60,351 bases of DNA from Mycobacterium attenuatum. GTDB lineage: Bacteria > Actinomycetota > Actinomycetes > Mycobacteriales > Mycobacteriaceae. Under the pieces are notes generated by a model that was not told the origin of the DNA, searched no databases, and was given only the letters and a program-made list of their open reading frames with translations. Below are positions 8,338 to 18,965 of this stretch, one piece after another. Within the stretch, counting starts at the first letter, position 1. Every line of letters begins with the position of its first letter. The position numbers and the translations under genes are program-made. The stretch covers positions 1 through 60,351 of the forward strand of contig NZ_UPHT01000025.1 of NCBI RefSeq assembly GCF_900566085.1. The letters are read 5' to 3'.

Positions 8338-9480
8338 ATGAGCCTGACTTTTCATTGGTTTTTGCCGACGTATGGTGATTCCCGCAATCTGGTCGCCGGC
8401 GGGCATGGAACGGCAATGCATGGTGACCGGCCCGCGACGCTGAAGTACCTGCACCAGATCTGTGCAGCCGCCGAGACCAACGGTTTCGAGGCGGTGCTCA
8501 CGCCGACCGGGTTGTGGTGCGAGGACGCCTGGCTGACGACGGCAATGCTGGTGGAACGTACCGAGACGTTGAAGTTTCTGGTCGCGCTTCGCCCCGGGTT
8601 GATGAGCCCGACCCTGGCGGCCCAGATGGCCGCGACGTTCCAGCGCCAGTCCGGTGGGCGGCTGCTGCTCAACGTCGTTACCGGCGGTGAATCGCATGAG
8701 CAGCGTGCCTTCGGCGACTTCTTGGACAAGCAGTCCCGGTATGCCCGCACCGGCGAGTTCTTGCGCGTCGTGCGGCACCTGTGGACGTCGACTGAGCCGG
8801 TGACGTTCGCCGGAGACCACATCCGGGTCGACGAGGCGGCGCTCAACAACCGGCCCGACCCGGTCCCTCCGGTATTCTTCGGCGGCTCCTCGGGCTCTGC
8901 CGGGCCGATAGCGGCGAAGTATTCCGACGTCTACCTCACCTGGGGCGAACCGGTGGCGGCGGTAGCCAAGAAGCTGGATTGGATTCGTGGCCTGGCAGTC
9001 GATCATGGCCGAATGTTGCAGTACGGCTTGCGTATTCACGTGATCAGCCGGGACACCTCCGCGCAGGCGTGGGCGGAGGCCGATCGGCTATTGGCCGGTA
9101 TCGACCCGGGCGACGTGAAACGGGTGCAGGCCAGCCTGGCGCGCAGCGAATCGGAGGGACAGCGCCGCATGGTGGACCTGCACGGCGGCAGCGGCAATCA
9201 ACTCGTGGTCGCGCCGAACCTATGGGCCGGGGTCGGGCTGGTGCGCGGCGGGGCGGGCACCGCGCTGGTCGGGTCGCACGACGAGGTCGCCGACCGGCTG
9301 GCCGAGTATGCGCAATTGGGCATCACCCACTTCATCCTGTCGGGATATCCGCACCTGGAAGAGGCCTACTCGTTCGGCGAAGGTGTGTTGCCGGTCCTCG
9401 AGCGCAGGGGTCTGTGGGCCCGGCCGAACGGCCAGCCAGCACCGGGTCCCGTGCCGTTGGCGGTTGTCTCGGCGCACTAG
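8338..9480 (+). CDS. ssuD: FMNH2-dependent alkanesulfonate monooxygenase
   Basis: SsuD cleaves C1-C14 alkanesulfonates to aldehyde and sulfite using FMNH2 and O2, giving sulfur from organosulfonates. The 380-aa protein has all the E. coli SsuD active-site residues at a constant offset: Cys61 in GLWCEDAW, Arg232 and His234 in LRIHVISRD, Arg303 in LVRGGAG and Tyr337 in SGYPHLEEAYS (E. coli C54, R226, H228, R297, Y331). AGAGGA precedes ATG 8338. No ssuABC transporter or SsuE flavin reductase lies beside it, so reduced flavin and uptake must come from elsewhere. It has no counterpart at this site in M. tuberculosis as I recall it, so it looks acquired. Confidence 0.93.
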   Translation: MSLTFHWFLPTYGDSRNLVAGGHGTAMHGDRPATLKYLHQICAAAETNGFEAVLTPTGLWCEDAWLTTAMLVERTETLKFLVALRPGLMSPTLAAQMAATFQRQSGGRLLLNVVTGGESHEQRAFGDFLDKQSRYARTGEFLRVVRHLWTSTEPVTFAGDHIRVDEAALNNRPDPVPPVFFGGSSGSAGPIAAKYSDVYLTWGEPVAAVAKKLDWIRGLAVDHGRMLQYGLRIHVISRDTSAQAWAEADRLLAGIDPGDVKRVQASLARSESEGQRRMVDLHGGSGNQLVVAPNLWAGVGLVRGGAGTALVGSHDEVADRLAEYAQLGITHFILSGYPHLEEAYSFGEGVLPVLERRGLWARPNGQPAPGPVPLAVVSAH

Positions 9481-9885
9481 CGCTGTATCGCTGTTACCTT
9501 TCCCGCCAGTTGATTTGGCGGTTTGGTCAGTGGATCTGGTGTGCGCGTCGCGCGTGGATTTGGCGCCCGGCTGGGCGGGGCGGCCCAACGGCGGCGGTGG
9601 CTGCGCATGGAATCTGCAGTGCCGTCTGGCGGTCTGCTGGGCGATTTAGGTGCCGTGTCGGCGCTTGTGGGATGGCGAAGCTCCTGCCACCGACCAGGCG
9701 CAGCCGACCGTTGATCAGGTGAGCGCCGATTTTCCTCCGGCGCATCACTTTGCCGAGCACCGCCTCCTCTCACCCCAGTTGTAGACGATTGCGTTCCCTG
9801 TGTGAATCGGCTAGGCTGCGGATTTAGTGAACGATAGCGTATACAAAGTGCATCGTTCCCCGTCGGAGAAGGAAGCGAGAAGAAC
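9481..9885. other. Intergenic region upstream of the methyltransferase gene
   Basis: This 405-bp spacer contains an inverted repeat at 9829-9858 close to the methyltransferase start and its AGAAGGAAG ribosome binding site. A minus-strand frame at 9527-9760 (77 codons, Arg-rich) has AGAGGAGG nearby but shows no recognisable fold, and I do not call it a gene. The remainder is GC-rich with no visible feature. Confidence 0.4.
9829..9858. promoter_or_regulatory. Candidate operator: GAACGAT inverted repeat
   Basis: GAACGAT at 9829-9835 is mirrored by ATCGTTC at 9852-9858 with a 16-bp spacer that includes the palindrome GTATAC. The element ends 27 bp before the methyltransferase ATG, a position suited to a repressor site or a promoter. 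The regulator is unknown, and a TetR-type binding site is only a guess. Confidence 0.35.
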
Positions 9886-10629
9886 ATGACGATCGAGACC
9901 AACGTTGCCGGGTTCGAGCCCTTGTACGGTGACGCGGAACTGGCCGAGGAACTGATCCCGTGGGACATCGGTGGACCGCAGCCCGTGGTGGAGCAGCTGG
10001 TCGCCCATGGCGCCATCCGCGGCGAGGTGCTCGACCCCGGTACCGGCCCCGGCTACCACGCGATCCAATATGCGTTGCAAGGCTTTTCGGCCACCGGGAT
10101 TGACGGGTCGCCCTCGGCTATCGAGCGGGCCAAACGGAACGCGGAACGCGCCGGCGTGCACGTCGACTTCCAGGTGGCCGACGCCACCCGGCTGGACGGC
10201 TTCGAGGGCCGCTTCGACACCGTGGTGGACAGCGCTTTCTATCACGTCTTCCTGGGTGACGAGGCCACCCAGACGCGCTATGCGCAGGCGCTGCACCGGG
10301 CCACCAAGCCCGGGGCGCGGTTATACATGTTCGAGTTCAGCCCGCACAACGTCAACGGCATCCAATGGGCCGGCATCCCGGCGGACAACTTCGACCGGGT
10401 GCTGGGCGCAAGCGGCTGGCGCGTGGATTACCTGGGTGGCACCACCTATCAAGCACGTGTCTTGCCACGGACTTTCGCTGCCATGACAGAGGTGACTTCA
10501 CAAATTCAAGACGACATGCTCGAGCGCATTCAGCCGCTGATGCAACAGCTGAGTGTGCTGGGGCCGCTGCTGGAAGAGCACCGGGTACACATTCCGGTGT
10601 GGGCCGTGGTGGCCACCCGCCTGGACTGA
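9886..10629 (+). CDS. SAM-dependent methyltransferase, intact Rv0520/Rv0521-like
   Basis: The 247-aa class I methyltransferase has motif I VLDPGTGPGYHA at about 48-59, an acidic residue in TGIDGSPSAIE and motif DTVVDSAFYHVF. A C-terminal part of about 60 residues is probably involved in substrate binding. In M. tuberculosis the corresponding locus is annotated, as I recall, as two methyltransferase fragments (Rv0520, Rv0521), so this would be the unbroken form. ATG 9886 follows AGAAGGAAG. The acceptor is unknown; a small-molecule role is likely because there is no nucleic-acid-binding domain. It stands alone, with the stress gene pair starting 200 bp later. Confidence 0.85.
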   Translation: MTIETNVAGFEPLYGDAELAEELIPWDIGGPQPVVEQLVAHGAIRGEVLDPGTGPGYHAIQYALQGFSATGIDGSPSAIERAKRNAERAGVHVDFQVADATRLDGFEGRFDTVVDSAFYHVFLGDEATQTRYAQALHRATKPGARLYMFEFSPHNVNGIQWAGIPADNFDRVLGASGWRVDYLGGTTYQARVLPRTFAAMTEVTSQIQDDMLERIQPLMQQLSVLGPLLEEHRVHIPVWAVVATRLD

Positions 10630-10765
10630 CGCGCACGGCTACCAGAACTGAGGCCACCGCGTTGGTAGCCAAACCATCATGAGTTCAACGGTTTTCGTGC
10701 CGCCGGCGAGGACAAGGTGCGCTGACGGCCGTCGCATGATCGACGTATGACCGTCGACCACACGA

Positions 10766-10785
10766 TTAGGGACCAATGCCTCCTG
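10766..10785 (+). promoter_or_regulatory. Candidate DosR (DevR) box upstream of usp-ctpF
   Basis: The 20 bases TTAGGGACCAATGCCTCCTG match the remembered DosR consensus (TTSGGGACTWWAGTCCCSAA) at 13 positions, including the GGGAC core of the left half. They lie 46 bp upstream of the universal stress gene. The M. tuberculosis homologues I would assign (Rv1996 and ctpF, Rv1997) belong to the DosR hypoxia regulon, which supports the call. The right half-site is weak. Confidence 0.45.
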
Positions 10786-10831
10786 ACGCCGGGGCCGAGG
10801 CTGCCTAACGTCGTGGTCAGGAGGTGCGCCG

Positions 10832-11706
10832 GTGCCGGTAGATGCGATTGTGGGATACGACGGTTCGCCGGGGGCGAGTGCCGCACTAGCTGTCGGTGCA
10901 TTGTTGTTTCCCGGGGCGCATGGATGGATCACCTATCTATGGGTTCCGCCATTCGCGAGTGACAAGGTGCGTCGCCGGCTGCGCCCCATGGCTCGTGATG
11001 CGAACGAGCTGGCTGAAATGATCGAGCGGGAGGGTGAGCGCGAGGCCCAACGAATCGTCGAGATGGGCGTGACGCTGGCCAGCGCCGCCGGGTGGCGTGC
11101 CGAGCCGCTGCTAAAGCGAACGTGGGGTTCCGAGGGCCTGCGAATCGCTCAAGCTGTCGACGACGCGCAGGCGGACGTGGTGGTTGTCGGTGCTCGCGGG
11201 CTCGGAGGGGCCCAAGCAGCGCTGGGCAGCGTATCCGACATGGTGCTGCATTACTGCCCGAAGCCGGTGGTCGTGGTGCCGCATCCGATGCTGTCGGCCG
11301 AGTACGAAGCGCTCGCCAACGGCCCTGTTCTCGTGGGCTGGGACGGCTCGGGCGGTGCGGCAACGGCGTTGGCAGCCGCCAAGCGACTGTGCCCGCAGCG
11401 AGATGTGTTGCTGATATCTGTCGGCGACGGCCCAGCGCCCGGACCGCCGGTCGGTCCGTCAGGAGCGGCAGCCGCAGACGTGCTTCGGTTGACCATCAAC
11501 CGCGGTCATGGGTTTCGCGCCCGTGCCGTCTCGGAAGCGCTGGTTGCGGCCGCCGACGACCACAATGCGGCTCTGGTGGTCGTCGGCTCGCGAGGCCGCT
11601 CCGGTGCTCGCGATGTCGTCCTGGGCAGCGTCGCCGTGGGAACCGTGCACCACTCCCATCGACCGGTGATGGTCGTCCCGGGCGGATGGGAGGTCGCCGC
11701 CGGATC

Positions 11707-11710
<4 letters not shown>
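10832..11710 (+). CDS. Tandem-domain universal stress protein, Rv1996-like
   Basis: The 292-aa protein contains two Usp domains. Each carries the ATP-binding signature of this family: GARGLGGAQAALGSVS near 128-143 and GSRGRSGARDVVLGSVA near 251-267, preceded by VGYDGSPGAS and VGWDGSGGAA. Tandem Usp proteins of mycobacteria bind ATP and influence growth arrest in hypoxia. GTG 10832 has GGAGGT 7 nt upstream. The stop overlaps the ATG of the P-ATPase gene by 4 nt. The pairing with a CtpF-type pump mirrors Rv1996-Rv1997 of M. tuberculosis, but here it is placed inside the hemB-hemL region. Confidence 0.92.
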
Positions 11711-14526
<2,816 letters not shown>

Positions 14527-14635
14527 GACGACGACCGCTCGCGAGGCGCCGCGACCGATGCGCTGGTTTCGCCGGTGGCGCGTGGTTGTCTACGGGCCAT
14601 CTGGCGGTGGTCCCCACAACTACTGCTAGCGTCCG

Positions 14636-16066
14636 GTGATGCGGCGGACGCAGCACCGAGCGCAGCGCGTGGCTCTCACGAATACCGCGGGCGGGCCGGA
14701 CCGCCCGGCTTCGACTACGGCTTCCCAACTGCGCCAAGGACTGTCGCAGCGACAGCTCAACATGATTGCCCTCGGCGGGGTGATCGGCGCCGGCTTATTC
14801 GTCGGATCCGGAGTGGTGATCCAGGCGACCGGGCCCGCGGCTTTCCTCACTTACGCGGTCTGCGGTGTGCTGGTCATTCTGGTGATGCGAATGCTCGGGG
14901 AGATGGCCACCGCGAACCCGTCCACCGGTTCGTTTGCCGATTATGCGGCCAAGGCATTGGGCGGCTGGGCGGGATTCTCGGTCGGCTGGCTGTATTGGTA
15001 CTTCTGGGTGATCGTGGTCGGTTTCGAGGCAGTGGCCGGCGGCAAGGTGCTCGCCTACTGGTTTCATGCGCCGCTGTGGCTGTTGTCGCTATTCCTGATG
15101 GTGCTGATGACGGCCACCAACCTGTCCTCGGTGACGTCGTTTGGTGAGTTCGAATTCTGGTTCGCCGGAATCAAAGTCGCCACCATCATGATCTTTCTCG
15201 GCGTCGGTACGGCTTTCGTGCTTGGCTTCTTGCCGGGGCACGACCTCAATTTCGCCAACCTCAGCGCGCACGGCGGACTTTTCCCGAAGGGTGTCGGGGC
15301 GGTCTTCGCCGCCATCGTGGTGGTGATCTTTTCCATGGTCGGCGCCGAGGTGGTCACGATTGCCGCGGCCGAAAGTCGGGACCCCCTGCGCGCGATACAG
15401 CGGGCGACCAACTCGGTGGTGGCGCGCATCGCGATCTTCTTCGTCGGTTCGGTTTTTCTGTTGGTCGTGATTTTGCCTTGGGACGCGGTGGAACTCGGTG
15501 ATTCACCGTACGTCGCGGCGTTCAAACACATGGGTCTTGCCGGCGCGGACCAGATCATGAATGCGGTGGTGCTCACCGCAGTGCTCTCCTGCCTCAACTC
15601 CGGCCTGTATACCGCCTCGCGCATGCTGTTCGTGCTTGCCGACCGGCGCGAAGCCCCGGCCAGGCTGGTCAGAGTCAGCCGGCGAGGGGTGCCCCACATC
15701 GCCATCATGTGCTCGTCAGCGGTGGGCTTTGGTTGCGTCGTCATGGCCTGGCTCGCTCCCGCCACGGTGTTCCTGTTTCTGTTGAACTCGTCGGGTGCGG
15801 TGATCTTGTTTGTCTACTTGCTGATCGCCCTGTCGCAGTTGGTGCTGCGCCGCCGCACCCCCGCGGCGAGGCTGCAGGTCAAGATGTGGTTCTTTCCGGT
15901 GCTGTCCATCCTGACGGTGGCTGGAATCTTCGCCGTGCTGGTGCAAATGGCCTTCGACCACACCGCGCGAACCCAGCTGTGGCTCAGCCTGCTTTCCTGG
16001 GCGGTAGTCGTCGCGGTGTACTTCGTGACCAAGGTTGCCACGCGGCCACGTCCGGCCCGCAACTGA
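14636..16066 (+). CDS. gabP: Amino-acid permease, GabP-like (APC superfamily)
   Basis: The 476-aa protein has the amino-acid-permease signature at the first helix (MIALGGVIGAGLFVGSG) and about twelve hydrophobic helices, so it is a proton-coupled importer of GABA or related amino acids in the inner membrane. Substrate specificity is inferred only from the Rv0522 assignment. GTG 14636 and ATG 14639 are both possible; no strong ribosome binding site is present, and a start nearer 14669 would match other permeases equally well. The next gene begins 36 bp later on the same strand, so this gene could lead the downstream radical-SAM unit. Confidence 0.88.
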   Translation: MMRRTQHRAQRVALTNTAGGPDRPASTTASQLRQGLSQRQLNMIALGGVIGAGLFVGSGVVIQATGPAAFLTYAVCGVLVILVMRMLGEMATANPSTGSFADYAAKALGGWAGFSVGWLYWYFWVIVVGFEAVAGGKVLAYWFHAPLWLLSLFLMVLMTATNLSSVTSFGEFEFWFAGIKVATIMIFLGVGTAFVLGFLPGHDLNFANLSAHGGLFPKGVGAVFAAIVVVIFSMVGAEVVTIAAAESRDPLRAIQRATNSVVARIAIFFVGSVFLLVVILPWDAVELGDSPYVAAFKHMGLAGADQIMNAVVLTAVLSCLNSGLYTASRMLFVLADRREAPARLVRVSRRGVPHIAIMCSSAVGFGCVVMAWLAPATVFLFLLNSSGAVILFVYLLIALSQLVLRRRTPAARLQVKMWFFPVLSILTVAGIFAVLVQMAFDHTARTQLWLSLLSWAVVVAVYFVTKVATRPRPARN

Positions 16067-16102
16067 GCACCACCCCTTGCGCCGCGTGTGATACTGCATC
16101 GC

Positions 16103-17011
16103 ATGAAGACGGCCGGTGTTCGTCGTGGAGCAGATCTGTTGTTTTCTCCCGCCGCGCCGCCGGCGACCGGCGGCCTGATAGCTCTGGCCGGTCTGCGCCT
16201 GCTGGCCGGGCTGATCTGGCTCTACAACGTCGTGTGGAAGGTGCCGCCGGACTTCGGGCAGCGCAGCAACAGCGGGCTGTACCACTTCACCCATCTGGCG
16301 CTCGAACATCCGGTGTTCACGCCGTTCAGCTGGGCCGTCGAGCATCTTGTGCTGCCGTACTTCACCGCATTCGGGTGGGCCGTGTTGGTCGCCGAGTCCG
16401 CGCTCGCGGTGCTCCTGCTCACCGGGACGGCGGTGCGGCTGGCTGCCCTAATCGGCATCGGACAGTCGCTTGCGATAGGCCTCTCGGTTGCCGAGTCGCC
16501 AGGGGAATGGCCGTGGGCATACGCCATGCTGCTGGGGATTCATGTCGTTCTGCTGTTTGCGGCGTCGACCCAGTATGCCGCCGTCGACGCCGTGCGCGCG
16601 GCCACCTCGCCCACGGCAGTCCGGTCGAGAGCGCAACGGCTGCTGGCTGGTTGGGCAATCGTGCTGTTGCTGATCGGGCTGATCGCGCTGTGGCGCGGTC
16701 TTGCCGGGCGTTGGCCCGCCTACGTCGGCATACGACCGCTGGAATTCTCACTCGGCCAATACAACCTGCGCGGCGCCGTGGTGCTGGTCGCGGTCGCGGT
16801 GGCGATGCTGGCAGCAGCCACGGCCGGCCAGCGCATGATCGCGATCGCGGCCGCCGCGGTAGCAGCGCTAGCCGCGGCTTCCATTTACGTCCAAGTAGGC
16901 GGGACCGCAGTGTGGCTCGGCGGAACCAACACCACCGCAGCGATTTTCGTCTGCGCAGTAGTGGTGAGTGTGGCAGCAGGGTCCAAGATCGGACGGGGGG
17001 AAGGGGTGTGA
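16103..17011 (+). CDS. DoxX/DoxD-like integral membrane protein
   Basis: The 302-aa protein has seven or eight hydrophobic helices. Its N-terminal half resembles the DoxX family (GLRLLAGLIWLYNVVWK, then a loop with a histidine-containing GLYHFTHLALEHP, then VLVAESALAVLLLTGTAVRLAAL). DoxX/DoxD relatives include a thiosulfate:quinone oxidoreductase subunit and partners of oxidative-stress enzymes, so a membrane redox role is plausible but not shown. I chose ATG 16103; a GTG at 16088 is in frame. Its stop shares one base with the next gene's ATG, which makes it the first cistron of a coupled four-gene unit. Confidence 0.75.
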   Translation: MKTAGVRRGADLLFSPAAPPATGGLIALAGLRLLAGLIWLYNVVWKVPPDFGQRSNSGLYHFTHLALEHPVFTPFSWAVEHLVLPYFTAFGWAVLVAESALAVLLLTGTAVRLAALIGIGQSLAIGLSVAESPGEWPWAYAMLLGIHVVLLFAASTQYAAVDAVRAATSPTAVRSRAQRLLAGWAIVLLLIGLIALWRGLAGRWPAYVGIRPLEFSLGQYNLRGAVVLVAVAVAMLAAATAGQRMIAIAAAAVAALAAASIYVQVGGTAVWLGGTNTTAAIFVCAVVVSVAAGSKIGRGEGV

Positions 17012-18132
17012 TGACCGCACCGGACGTTGTGCCGCAAGTCGTTGCCGTCGCCGCCGAGCACGCCGAGCGGGTGGACACCGACTGTACCTTTCCGGCCGAG
17101 TCGGTGGATGCCCTGCGTGCCAGCGGGCTCCTTGGTCTGGTGCTGCCGGTCGAGGTGGGCGGAATGGCCGCAAGCCCAAAAGAATTCACCCAAGTGGTGG
17201 CGCAACTTTCGGCCGCCTGCGGATCCACCGCCATGATTTACCTGATGCACGTGGCCGCCGCGGTCACGGTCGCCGCAGCACCCCCGCCGGGCCTGCCGGA
17301 TCTGTTGGCTGACATGGCCTCCGGGAAGAAACTCGGCACGTTGGCATTCAGCGAGAAGGGCTCCCGGTCGCACTTCTGGGCGCCGGTATCCACATCGACG
17401 GCCGACGGTGATGGCGTTGTCGTGCGGGCCGACAAAAGCTGGGTGACGTCGGCGGGGTTCGCCGACGTCTACGTCGTCTCTACCGGTTCGGCGACCGGTG
17501 TCGCCGGAGACGTCGACCTCTACGCCGTTCCGGCGGACACGCCGGGCTTGGTAGTGACCGGCACCTTCACCGGGATGGGCCTGCGCGGCAATGCCTCGGC
17601 ACCGATGTCGGTCGACATTCGCATCCCCGCCTCCCATCGCGTCGGTGCGGCGGGCGGTGGGTTCGGCATGATAATGCAGACGGTGCTGCCCTGGTTCAAT
17701 ATCGGAAACGCCGCTGTGTCACTGGGTTTGGCGACGGCGGCCACCAGCGCCGCGGTAAAGCATGTCACCAGCGCCCGGCTGGAGCATCTGGGCGGTAGCC
17801 TGGCCGAGTTGCCGACGATCCGCGCCCAGATCGCCCGGATGGGCACCGGGCTGGCGGCGCAGGAGGCGTATCTGACGCAGGTCGCCGAGCGGTTGAGCGC
17901 CCCTGACGACAGCATGCTGACGCACGTGCTGGCGGTCAAGGCGTCGGTCAACGACGCCGCGCTGGCCATCACCGAGTCGGCGATGCGGGTGTGTGGCGGC
18001 GCGGCATTCTCCAAGCACCTGCCGATCGAGCGTGCGTTCCGCGACGCTCGGGCAGGGGCGGTGATGGCGCCGACCGCCGACGTACTGTACGACTTCTACG
18101 GCCGCGCCGTTACCGGGTTGCCGCTGTTTTAG
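17011..18132 (+). CDS. Acyl-CoA-dehydrogenase-fold flavoprotein (possible DszC-like monooxygenase)
   Basis: The 373-aa protein has the acyl-CoA dehydrogenase fold: an N-terminal helical domain, a beta domain with TLAFSEKGSRSHF and SWVTSAGFADVYVVST, and a C-terminal domain with MRVCGGAAFSKHLPIERAFRDARAG. The usual EGT segment carrying the catalytic glutamate in many family members reads APT here (MAPTADVLYDF), so simple acyl-CoA dehydrogenation is doubtful. Flavin-dependent monooxygenases of the DszC type share this fold and work on sulfur compounds. ATG 17011 overlaps the preceding TGA, and the PhnD-like gene follows after 8 bp. FMN or FAD binding is inferred. Confidence 0.85.
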   Translation: MTAPDVVPQVVAVAAEHAERVDTDCTFPAESVDALRASGLLGLVLPVEVGGMAASPKEFTQVVAQLSAACGSTAMIYLMHVAAAVTVAAAPPPGLPDLLADMASGKKLGTLAFSEKGSRSHFWAPVSTSTADGDGVVVRADKSWVTSAGFADVYVVSTGSATGVAGDVDLYAVPADTPGLVVTGTFTGMGLRGNASAPMSVDIRIPASHRVGAAGGGFGMIMQTVLPWFNIGNAAVSLGLATAATSAAVKHVTSARLEHLGGSLAELPTIRAQIARMGTGLAAQEAYLTQVAERLSAPDDSMLTHVLAVKASVNDAALAITESAMRVCGGAAFSKHLPIERAFRDARAGAVMAPTADVLYDFYGRAVTGLPLF

Positions 18133-18140
18133 GAGGGGAT

Positions 18141-18965
18141 ATGCCGGGCGAACCGCTTGTTGTCGGGGCAGTGGCCTACACGCCCAATGTGGTGCCGATC
18201 TGGGAAGGAATCCGCAGTTACTTCCAGGATTCCGAAAACACGGATGCGGCAATGGATTTCGTCCTCTACTCCAACTACGGGCGGCTGGTCGACTCGCTGA
18301 TCGCTGGGCATATCGACATCGCCTGGAACACCAACCTGGCCTATGTGCGGACGGTGCTGCAGACGGGCGGGCGCTGCACGGCGCTGGCCCAGCGCGACAC
18401 CGACGTGGACTACACCACCGTGTTCGTCGGGCGCGCCGGCAGCGCGCTGCAGGGGCTGGGGGATCTTGCCGGAAAACGCCTGGCGCTCGGGTCGGCCGAC
18501 TCCGCGCACGCGGCGATCCTGCCGCTCTACTATCTGAAGCGAGCGGGGATAGCCGAATCGGACGTGCAGGTCGTCCGGTTCAACACCGACATCGGCAAGC
18601 ACGGCGATACCGGCCGCAGCGAACTCGACGCGGTGCAGGCCGTGCTGGCCGGTGAGGCCGATGTGGCGGCCATCGGCAGCTCGACGTGGGCGGCGATGGG
18701 CGCCGCGGAGCTGATGGGGGAATCGCTGGCCGAGGTGTGGCGCACCGAGGGCTACTGCCATTGCATGTTCACCGCGCTGGACACCCTGCCCGCCGAGCGG
18801 TACCAGTCGTGGCTGGACCGATTGCTGGCAATGAGCTGGGATAACCCCGAACATCGAAAGATCTTGGAGCTCGAGGGTTTACGACGTTGGGTGGCTCCGC
18901 ATCTGGACGGATATCAGCCGTTGTTCGAAGCTGTCGAGGAGCAGGGCATCGACCCACGATGGTGA
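18141..18965 (+). CDS. PhnD-like solute-binding-fold protein without signal peptide
   Basis: The 274-aa product has the PhnD/SsuA/transferrin-like periplasmic-binding fold: VGAVAYTPNVVPIWEG, LYSNYGRLVDSLIAGHIDIAWN, DYTTVFVGRAGS, DLAGKRLALGSADSAHAAILPLYYL in part, and EADVAAIGSSTW. Transport proteins of this family carry a signal peptide, but this one starts directly with MPGEPLVVGAVAY, so it should be cytosolic. There is no ABC permease or ATPase nearby. AGGAGGGG precedes ATG 18141. The last 7 bases overlap the radical-SAM gene. I infer an enzyme or ligand carrier rather than a transporter; the fold has been recruited this way elsewhere, for example in MqnA. Confidence 0.85.
   Translation: MPGEPLVVGAVAYTPNVVPIWEGIRSYFQDSENTDAAMDFVLYSNYGRLVDSLIAGHIDIAWNTNLAYVRTVLQTGGRCTALAQRDTDVDYTTVFVGRAGSALQGLGDLAGKRLALGSADSAHAAILPLYYLKRAGIAESDVQVVRFNTDIGKHGDTGRSELDAVQAVLAGEADVAAIGSSTWAAMGAAELMGESLAEVWRTEGYCHCMFTALDTLPAERYQSWLDRLLAMSWDNPEHRKILELEGLRRWVAPHLDGYQPLFEAVEEQGIDPRW

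Noticed and set aside
9527..9760. Minus-strand 77-codon frame (MRRRKIGAHLINGRLRLV) with AGAGGAGG upstream
   Set aside because: The good ribosome-binding sequence is too close to the GTG or too far from the ATG. The product is Arg/Pro-rich with no fold, and the frame reads like GC-rich noise.
11092..11706. N-terminal extension of the CtpF-like frame back into the usp gene
   Set aside because: The extension is Arg-rich out-of-frame reading of the universal stress gene. The P-ATPase start at or after 11707 fits the family length.
15709..17010. Upstream extension of the ACAD-like frame
   Set aside because: It is a shadow of the permease and DoxX-like genes. The family start is the ATG at 17011.
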